Below are positions 1 to 4,215 of a DNA stretch of 5,008 nt, piece by piece; position 1 is the stretch's first letter, and every line of letters begins with the position of its first letter. The notes under the pieces were generated by a model. The model saw only the letters and a list, made by a program, of their open reading frames with translations. It did not search any database and had not been told where the DNA came from. A program made the translations under genes and the position numbers. This DNA comes from Desulfotignum sp. (GTDB lineage: Bacteria > Desulfobacterota > Desulfobacteria > Desulfobacterales > Desulfobacteraceae). The stretch covers positions 1 through 5,008 of the forward strand of contig JAABRW010000107.1 of the NCBI GenBank assembly GCA_011390695.1, written 5' to 3'.

Positions 1-1480
1 GATCCACGAAATGCTGTCCATCCCGGACAAAATGCGCGTTGTTTTAAACCTGCGGGACCAGATCCGGGAATCCGCCTTCCGCCTGGCAGTCACAAAAAAC
101 TACTGGGCCACAGTGGGATCGGGTGCCAACAAAACCTCTGCTGATGAAATCCGCATTAAATTGTCTGAACTGTGTTATAAAACCATTTCATCGGATTTTG
201 TTGAGGACAAAAAACATATCGACCTGTCATCGGAACCGTTGATCATCGTATGTGCCGCCGGTACACGGGAAAGCGTTCTTGGCGATATTATCAAAGACAC
301 CGCCATTTTCCATGCCCATAAAGCCACCCCCCTGGTCATTGCCACCGAGGGAGAAGACCGGTTTGATCTGTATGCAAAAGACGTTTTCAAAGTACCCCGG
401 ATAAAAGAACAGTTCGCCCCCATACTCAATACCCTGGTGGGCCATATCTGGGGGTATTATGCGGCCCTTGCCATCAACGAAGGTTCCAGATTCATGTACC
501 AGTGCCGGGCTGATGTCCAGGAGATGCTGGATGAATTCACCGCCATGGGGCATGATGCATATGAAGTGCTCCTGGAAAAAAAATTCAGAGAGCACATTGC
601 AGCCTTCTATAACCAGTTTTCAAAAAAACGCAGAGAAAATGCATTCCCGGCTGCCATGGGACTGGACAATGTGGCCAATATCACCCTGCTGCTTAAATAT
701 CTGTCCGGCAGACTGCCGGTGTCTGATTTTGAAATTGATTTTATGACCAAAGGCACCCCTTCCAATATGCTCAATGTTTTTTTTGAAAATCTGGGATTTG
801 CCATCAACAATATGGCCAGGCCCGTGGATGCCATCAAGCACCAGGCCAAAACCGTAACTGTGGGCACCAGCAGAATAAAAGAAACCTTCCAGGGGCTTGT
901 GTTTGATGAACTGGGGTTTCATGATATCCAGATTTCCCAGATCACCAATAAAAATGTGCTGGTTATCAAAAATCTCCAGGAAGTCATTGCCAGAATCAAC
1001 GGGGGCCTGCTTTACCAGGTGACGGGACTTAACCTTTTGGGAGAAGTCACCCCTGACACCAGGATACATGTAAAGGAAAAAACCGGGACACTGAAAAATG
1101 AAACCTCCCGGGTGGAAACCGATCCCCAGCTCAAAGGCACCAAACACATTATTGTCCGGGAAGGCAACGTGTATATCGGTAAAGGCCGCAAAGACAAAAA
1201 AAGCATTCTGGTTATTCCGGTATTATCTGCTTCCCCGGCCACCCCCAATATCATTGAATTCATTTTGTCTTTGAATGTGGATTTCAAACCCTCTGAATCC
1301 GTATCCCTGCTCAAGAAAATCAAGGCACTGGGCGGCAAATACACCCGACTGAAGGACTGGGTTCTGGAAAGCGAAAACATTGTATGGGATGACAAATTCC
1401 TCAACCTGGTACCAGTGGAAAACCTGTTCGGAGACACTGCCGAACAGGTGGTGGAAACCATTATTCAGAAAATCAAATAA
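1..1480 (+). CDS. GlmS-like SIS-domain sugar isomerase, 3' part (5' end outside window)
   Basis: The frame is open to the left edge (codons from base 2), so the ATG at 11 is probably internal; residue numbers here count from it. Residues about 1-165 match the second isomerase (SIS) domain of glucosamine-6-phosphate synthase GlmS, which makes glucosamine-6-P from fructose-6-P and glutamine for cell-envelope precursors. A GSG turn (36-38) stands where GlmS has GRG. K50 and E53 fit the KLKE catalytic helix, and H69, 16 residues after E53, fits the active-site histidine of the GlmS ELKHGP loop. A segment of about 100 residues without recognised similarity follows. Then AKTVTVG (279-285) resembles the GlmS C-terminal AKSVTVE, including its sugar-binding lysine (K280). 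About 200 unrecognised residues follow, where normal GlmS ends. The glutaminase and first SIS domains would lie upstream, unseen. The SIS assignment is firm; the exact substrate is not. It converges on comF. Confidence 0.8.
   Translation, partial: IHEMLSIPDKMRVVLNLRDQIRESAFRLAVTKNYWATVGSGANKTSADEIRIKLSELCYKTISSDFVEDKKHIDLSSEPLIIVCAAGTRESVLGDIIKDTAIFHAHKATPLVIATEGEDRFDLYAKDVFKVPRIKEQFAPILNTLVGHIWGYYAALAINEGSRFMYQCRADVQEMLDEFTAMGHDAYEVLLEKKFREHIAAFYNQFSKKRRENAFPAAMGLDNVANITLLLKYLSGRLPVSDFEIDFMTKGTPSNMLNVFFENLGFAINNMARPVDAIKHQAKTVTVGTSRIKETFQGLVFDELGFHDIQISQITNKNVLVIKNLQEVIARINGGLLYQVTGLNLLGEVTPDTRIHVKEKTGTLKNETSRVETDPQLKGTKHIIVREGNVYIGKGRKDKKSILVIPVLSASPATPNIIEFILSLNVDFKPSESVSLLKKIKALGGKYTRLKDWVLESENIVWDDKFLNLVPVENLFGDTAEQVVETIIQKIK
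1422..1449 (+). repeat. Perfect 10-bp inverted repeat inside the 3' end of the GlmS-like gene
   Basis: ACCTGTTCGG (1422-1431) and CCGAACAGGT (1440-1449) are exact reverse complements separated by an 8-nt loop, about 30 nt before the stop codon. A T-run (1480-1486) begins about 30 nt after the stem, too far for a standard intrinsic terminator. It could be an mRNA 3' structure or a by-product of the coding sequence. Confidence 0.5.
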
Positions 1481-1502
1481 TTTTTTCCCAAATGCACAAG
1501 GC

Positions 1503-1522
1503 ACCCGCGGGGGGCGGGTTTT
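1503..1522 (+). terminator. Candidate intrinsic terminator of the GlmS-like gene
   Basis: Starting 22 nt after the stop codon, ACCCGC (1503-1508) pairs perfectly with GCGGGT (1514-1519) across a five-G loop, and the stem runs into four T residues (1519-1522). Stem and position suit a terminator for the plus-strand gene, but the U-tract is short, so efficiency is uncertain. Read on the minus strand the same hairpin has no T-run, so it is not an obvious terminator for comF. Confidence 0.45.
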
Positions 1523-1551
1523 GCTCACCCGAACAAAATCATGTTACATGT

Positions 1552-1575
1552 GGTTATCCCGGGGTTATGCCCGGG
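1552..1575 (-). repeat. Imperfect tandem duplication over the comF stop codon, also a hairpin
   Basis: On the plus strand GGTTATCCCGGG (1552-1563) is followed directly by GGTTATGCCCGGG (1563-1575), sharing one base: a tandem copy with a 1-nt indel. The comF TAA lies in the second copy. Each copy contains the palindrome CCCGGG, so the pair can also fold as a 6-bp stem (1558-1563 with 1570-1575) with a 6-nt loop. No T-run follows in either direction, so a terminator is not supported. Confidence 0.5.
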
Positions 1576-2371
1576 CAAGAACCAGCACATCCACCCGGCC
1601 GGCACCCGCAGCCAGAAGAACCCGGGCAGCCTCAGCGCAGGTAGCCCCGGTGGTGTATACATCATCCACCAGCAAAATATTGCGATCTTTGATCGCAGCA
1701 GAATCTGTCACCTGAAACGCATTTTTCAAATTTTTGCGGCGCACGGCAATGTCAAATCCGGTCTGGGGACTGGTATATCTGACCCGCTTCAATGAGGTTG
1801 TGTCCACCTTCCACAACGGCTTTGTCCCATGGATTTTGCAATATGTTTTGGCAAAACCGCGCACCAGCAGAAAAGACTGATTAAACCCCCGCTGGCGAAG
1901 CTTTCTGGCGTGCAAAGGGATGGGCAGTATACAGTGAATCTCTTTATTTTCAAAAAACCGGGAAAATGCATCAAACATCAATGGTTCAAAAAACCGGGTC
2001 AAAGAAAGCCTGGCCTGGTATTTAAAAAGGGGCAGGATATCCCGCACAAGCCCCTGGTATGCAAGGGCCGCCCGCACCCGGCGTATCCGGGGCAGCCTTT
2101 TTAAACAGGTTTCACAAAGATGGTTTTCCCCCGCATCAAACAGATGCCCGCACCGGGTGCAGAAAGGCGGTTCAAACAGGGGCAGCCCCCTGGCCAGGCA
2201 GTTTTTGCAGAAACATGCCTGGCTGGTATAAAATCCTGCCGTGCCCGGATTCAGCAGAATCCGGCAGTTCATGCACAGGTGGGGAAACACAAGTACCTGA
2301 AAGAACCGGGCGGTCTTTGTCAGGTACCGGCCAAAAGTTTTTCCTTTATTATTTGTGAAAACCCGGAGCAT
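1565..2371 (-). CDS. comF: ComF family protein (zinc finger plus phosphoribosyltransferase fold)
   Basis: This 268-residue protein has the ComF/GntX architecture. Four CxxC pairs in the N-terminal half (C33/C36, C55/C58, C71/C74, C86/C89) are probable zinc ligands. The family motif RGFNQS lies at 161-166, a conserved SPQTGFD stretch at 201-207, and the type I phosphoribosyltransferase PRPP loop LLVDDVYTTGAT at 233-244, with acidic pair D236/D237. In competent bacteria ComF works in the cytoplasm with ComFA during uptake of single-stranded DNA; in other Gram-negatives the role is poorly defined. The start at 2371 is chosen because AAAGGA lies 6 nt upstream and the length suits the family. An in-frame ATG at 2467, overlapping the rlmB stop as TAATG, would add 32 residues without family resemblance and has a poorer ribosome site. 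It is last in the minus-strand cluster, 95 nt after rlmB. It carries no frameshift and all key motifs are intact. Confidence 0.93.
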   Translation of the reverse strand: MLRVFTNNKGKTFGRYLTKTARFFQVLVFPHLCMNCRILLNPGTAGFYTSQACFCKNCLARGLPLFEPPFCTRCGHLFDAGENHLCETCLKRLPRIRRVRAALAYQGLVRDILPLFKYQARLSLTRFFEPLMFDAFSRFFENKEIHCILPIPLHARKLRQRGFNQSFLLVRGFAKTYCKIHGTKPLWKVDTTSLKRVRYTSPQTGFDIAVRRKNLKNAFQVTDSAAIKDRNILLVDDVYTTGATCAEAARVLLAAGAGRVDVLVLARA

Positions 2372-2377
2372 GAGACA

Positions 2378-2383
2378 TCCTTT
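2378..2383 (-). promoter_or_regulatory. Ribosome binding site that sets the comF start
   Basis: AAAGGA on the minus strand is followed by a 6-nt spacer (TGTCTC) and the ATG at 2371. It is the best ribosome-site match in front of either candidate comF start, and is the main reason for preferring the 268-residue form over the 300-residue one. Confidence 0.65.
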
Positions 2384-2466
2384 ATCCCGGAGAGACTGCC
2401 GGCCAGATCCGGGGTCAAACGGCCCCCGGCCTGGGCATGCCTGTCTGTACCAAAGCCGGGGCAACA

Positions 2467-3255
2467 TTATCCGCCAGGGTGCATACTGCGCTGGCGCAGC
2501 GCTTCATACATGGCCATACCACCGGCAACCGAGGCATTAAGGGAATTTATGGGGCCTTTAATGGGAATGGACACCAGAAAATCACATTCCTTGCGGACAC
2601 CGGGACGGATCCCCTTGTGTTCTCCTCCTGCCACCAGGGCCAGGCAGCCTGTCAGATCCGCCCCAAACAGGGGTGTATCACCCCCGGCATCCAGACCTGC
2701 TGTCCAGGCCTGGTTTTCCTTTAAGGTGCGCAAAGTAGCCGCTGTATTGGTTACAATAAAAATCTGTGCATGTTCCATGGCTCCGGCAGATGCCCTGGAA
2801 ACCCCGGGAGTCGGCAGAGCTGACCGGTCTTTGGGAATCATGATGCAATCCACACCCGTGCACAGGGCAGTACGGATCAAAGCACCCAGATTCTGGGGAT
2901 CCTCGATCTGGTCCAGCACAAGGGCCAGAAAAGGCCCCTGCCGGCTCCTGATCCAGGGCACGATATCAGATCCCTTTTGTACCGGAAATACTGATGTTCT
3001 GGCGGCAATGCCCTGGTGGGCATCTGACTGGGTCAGTTCCTCCAGGTGCCCGGCATCTGTAACAACCACCTTTATGCCTGCAGCAGCAGCCAGAGACACA
3101 AGTTTATCCCCCCGTTTACCTGACCGGCTTCGGGAAATAAAAACAGTGTCAAACTGACGTTTCTCAGCCTTGAGAGCCTCATACACACTGTGAAATCCAA
3201 AAAGAATTTCTGTGTTTTTTCTACCTGTATTTTGTCTGTCTGTCTGTTTTGTCAA
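2467..3255 (-). CDS. rlmB: 23S rRNA (guanosine-2'-O-)-methyltransferase RlmB, TrmH/SpoU family
   Basis: This 262-residue SPOUT enzyme should use S-adenosylmethionine to methylate the ribose 2'-OH of G2251 (E. coli numbering) in the 23S rRNA P-loop. An L30e-like substrate-binding domain spans about 17-92 (FGFHSVYEAL, ending HQGIAA). The catalytic knot domain follows: motif 1 LDQIEDPQNLGALIRTA (114-130, with N122 and R128), PKDRSA (141-146) typical of RlmB, motif 2 LVAGGEHKGIRPG (207-219, E212), and motif 3 IPIKGPINSLNASVA (230-244, S238-N240). The start is TTG at 3255: a TAA stop lies immediately upstream in frame and no ATG occurs before the conserved domain. The TTG overlaps the gmk TGA as TTGA, pointing to translational coupling. 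The first 15 residues are a polar leader absent from E. coli RlmB and contain a CAGA repeat. TrmH paralogues are alternatives, but domain order and motifs favour RlmB. Confidence 0.94.
   Translation of the reverse strand: MTKQTDRQNTGRKNTEILFGFHSVYEALKAEKRQFDTVFISRSRSGKRGDKLVSLAAAAGIKVVVTDAGHLEELTQSDAHQGIAARTSVFPVQKGSDIVPWIRSRQGPFLALVLDQIEDPQNLGALIRTALCTGVDCIMIPKDRSALPTPGVSRASAGAMEHAQIFIVTNTAATLRTLKENQAWTAGLDAGGDTPLFGADLTGCLALVAGGEHKGIRPGVRKECDFLVSIPIKGPINSLNASVAGGMAMYEALRQRSMHPGG
3233..3246 (-). repeat. CAGA tetranucleotide repeat (3.5 units) in the 5' end of rlmB
   Basis: The minus strand reads CAGACAGACAGACA, covering codons 4-8 (Q-T-D-R-Q) just after the TTG start. Tetranucleotide tracts early in a gene can cause frame-switching by slippage, but 3.5 units is short and phase variation is only a possibility. 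Confidence 0.6.
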
Positions 3256-3821
3256 TTATTTTCCATTTCTTTTTCAAAAATGTGACACAATTGCGCAGAT
3301 GCGGTTTCCAGGTCATCATTCACCAGCACATATTGAAACATATGTTTTTGCCTGATCTCTTCTTTGGCATTTTTCAGGCGCCGGGCAATGGTCCGGGGGT
3401 CATCTGTGCCACGATTTTCCAGACGGCGGCCCAGCTCTTCAAGGGAAGGCGGCATGATGAACACCGATACCGGATTCAGGCCGGATGCCATGATCTGAGC
3501 TGCCCCCTGAACATCAATGTCCAGCAGCAGGATGCTGCCCTTTTCAAGCTGTTCTTCCACAAAGGTGCGGGATGTGCCGTAATAATGCCCATGGACCCTG
3601 GCCCATTCCAGCCAGAGATCTGCATCGATCATATCCACAAATTCAGATTCATTGATGAAAAAATAATCTTTGCCATGGATCTCCCCCGGCCGGGGGAGGC
3701 GGGTGGTATGGGACACGGAATAGAAAACCCCGGAAAATTTTTTCAAAACCTGTTTTATGAGTGTTGTTTTACCAGCGCCTGACGGGGCCGATATCACAAA
3801 CAACCGTCCTTTTCGGGCCAT
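3252..3821 (-). CDS. gmk: Guanylate kinase
   Basis: This 189-residue cytoplasmic enzyme phosphorylates GMP (and dGMP) to GDP with ATP, an essential step in guanine nucleotide and (p)ppGpp supply. The Walker A loop is SAPSGAGKTT (11-20, K18). The GMP-binding segment SVSHTTRLPRPGE (35-47) keeps S37, R41 and R44, and EWARVHGHYYGTS (72-84) supplies the glutamate and tyrosine that hold the guanine base. LLLDIDVQGA (98-107) is the Walker B region, and the arginine-rich lid (R132, R133, R137, and R147, R148 in IARRL) contacts ATP phosphates. Length is normal, near the 190-210 usual for the family. The ATG at 3821 follows the remA stop by one base (TAACATG) and has a strong GAGGAA ribosome site within the end of remA. 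The stop overlaps the rlmB TTG. All catalytic residues are present, so it should be active. In many relatives rpoZ comes next; here it is rlmB. Confidence 0.98.
   Translation of the reverse strand: MARKGRLFVISAPSGAGKTTLIKQVLKKFSGVFYSVSHTTRLPRPGEIHGKDYFFINESEFVDMIDADLWLEWARVHGHYYGTSRTFVEEQLEKGSILLLDIDVQGAAQIMASGLNPVSVFIMPPSLEELGRRLENRGTDDPRTIARRLKNAKEEIRQKHMFQYVLVNDDLETASAQLCHIFEKEMENN
3681..3698. repeat. Perfect 18-bp palindrome within gmk
   Basis: CTCCCCCGGCCGGGGGAG equals its own reverse complement over all 18 bases. It encodes the conserved LPRPGE part of the GMP-binding motif, so the protein constrains it, but synonymous choices (CCC, CGG, CCG, GGG) complete the symmetry. Its core CCCGGCCGGG recurs in the yicC-remA spacer. 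Confidence 0.6.
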
Positions 3822-3822
3822 G

Positions 3823-4095
3823 TTATTCCTCTTGCTGTGCTTCCCCGTCTTTTATCAGGGAGGCAAACCGGGAAGCCACTGTTTCTGCCTGGATGGCTGA
3901 TAAAATCACATGGTTGCTGTCCGTGACTATGATGGCCCGGGTTTTTCTGCCGTGGGTGGCATCGATGAGGCAGCGCTCATCTTTTGCCTCATCCTTGATA
4001 CGTTTCATGGGGCTTGAATTGGGTGACAAAATGGCCACCACCCGTTCGGCCACGACTGTATTACCAAAACCAATATTTAACAGCACCTGTTCCAT
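3823..4095 (-). CDS. remA: RemA-like regulator (DUF370 family)
   Basis: This 90-residue protein matches the RemA/YlzA (DUF370) family along its length: NIGFGN at 7-12, [16 protein letters not shown] at 22-37, and [14 protein letters not shown] (43-56) followed by [16 protein letters not shown] (58-73). In Bacillus subtilis RemA is a ring-forming DNA-binding activator of biofilm-matrix and osmoprotection genes. R18, R50 and K51 lie where basic DNA-contacting residues are expected, judged from memory. There is no signal peptide or membrane segment, and the last dozen residues are an acidic, glutamine-rich tail (DGEAQQEE). The ATG at 4095 fits family N-termini. Its nearest ribosome-site match is GGGA 8-9 nt upstream, and a second, out-of-frame ATG lies 5 nt upstream. 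It sits between yicC and gmk as in Bacillus, one base from gmk. Family assignment is firm; the target genes here are unknown. Confidence 0.93.
   Translation of the reverse strand: MEQVLLNIGFGNTVVAERVVAILSPNSSPMKRIKDEAKDERCLIDATHGRKTRAIIVTDSNHVILSAIQAETVASRFASLIKDGEAQQEE
3826..3831 (-). promoter_or_regulatory. Ribosome binding site of gmk inside the end of remA
   Basis: GAGGAA on the minus strand, formed by the last two glutamate codons of remA, is followed by TAAC and the gmk ATG. The site lies wholly inside remA, so gmk initiation is probably tied to remA translation. Confidence 0.7.
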
Positions 4096-4100
4096 AGCAT
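4077..4100 (-). other. Micro-ORF (7 codons) overlapping the remA start
   Basis: An ATG at 4100, five bases before the remA ATG in another frame, opens MLWNRCC and ends in TAA within remA codons 5-7. AGGA lies 8 nt before this ATG but 13 nt before the remA ATG, so the upstream start is the better placed of the two. It could compete with or feed ribosomes into remA, or be chance. No protein function is implied. Confidence 0.2.
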
Positions 4101-4152
4101 TTTTCCCATCCTAAAAGAATCATCTGATTTTCGCGCATATGCCTTGCCTGAT

Positions 4153-4162
4153 CCCGGCCGGG
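4153..4162. repeat. Palindrome CCCGGCCGGG in the yicC-remA spacer
   Basis: This perfect 10-bp palindrome lies about ten bases downstream of the candidate -10 element of the putative remA promoter, roughly at the start of the predicted transcript. The position would suit an operator, but no regulator is known for it. The same 10-mer is the core of the larger palindrome in gmk. Confidence 0.35.
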
Positions 4163-4171
4163 TCCATTTTT

Positions 4172-4201
4172 ATTGTGCAAATCCGCCCCCCGGTATATCA
4201 A
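4172..4201 (-). promoter_or_regulatory. Candidate sigma-70-type promoter for remA-gmk-rlmB
   Basis: On the minus strand TTGATA (4201-4196, five of six matches to TTGACA) and CACAAT (4177-4172, four of six to TATAAT) are 18 bases apart, starting 14 bases after the yicC stop. Transcription would begin near 4165, leaving a leader of about 70 nt before remA. The 120-nt spacer, long for this cluster, supports an internal promoter, but the match is by eye and the spacer is G-rich. Confidence 0.35.
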
Positions 4202-4215
4202 CGCCGAAAATTGCG

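Noticed and set aside
11..13. ATG at 11 as the true start of the GlmS-like gene
   Set aside because: The preceding codons are open (I-H-E), the next residues continue the usual linker into the second SIS domain, and no ribosome site is visible, so the gene is cut by the window edge.
620..1147. A 175-codon open frame on the minus strand within the GlmS-like gene
   Set aside because: The Gly/Phe/His-rich translation resembles no family and mirrors the well-supported plus-strand SIS protein.
2420..2460. Sigma-54-like GG...GC pattern upstream of comF (TTGGTACAGACAGGCATGC, minus strand)
   Set aside because: The GG and GC doublets are not at the required 10-nt separation, and the flanking consensus is missing.
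2120..3157. A 345-codon open frame on the plus strand opposite comF and rlmB
   Set aside because: It lies antisense to two genes with clear family motifs, its product is rich in Pro, Arg, Ser and Ala with no recognisable domain, and it is best explained as a codon-bias shadow.
3232..3255. TTGACA at the rlmB start as a -35 promoter box
   Set aside because: The hexamer is perfect, but no acceptable -10 lies 16-18 nt downstream (AAATAC, AATACA are poor), and it is explained by the TTG start plus an ACA codon.
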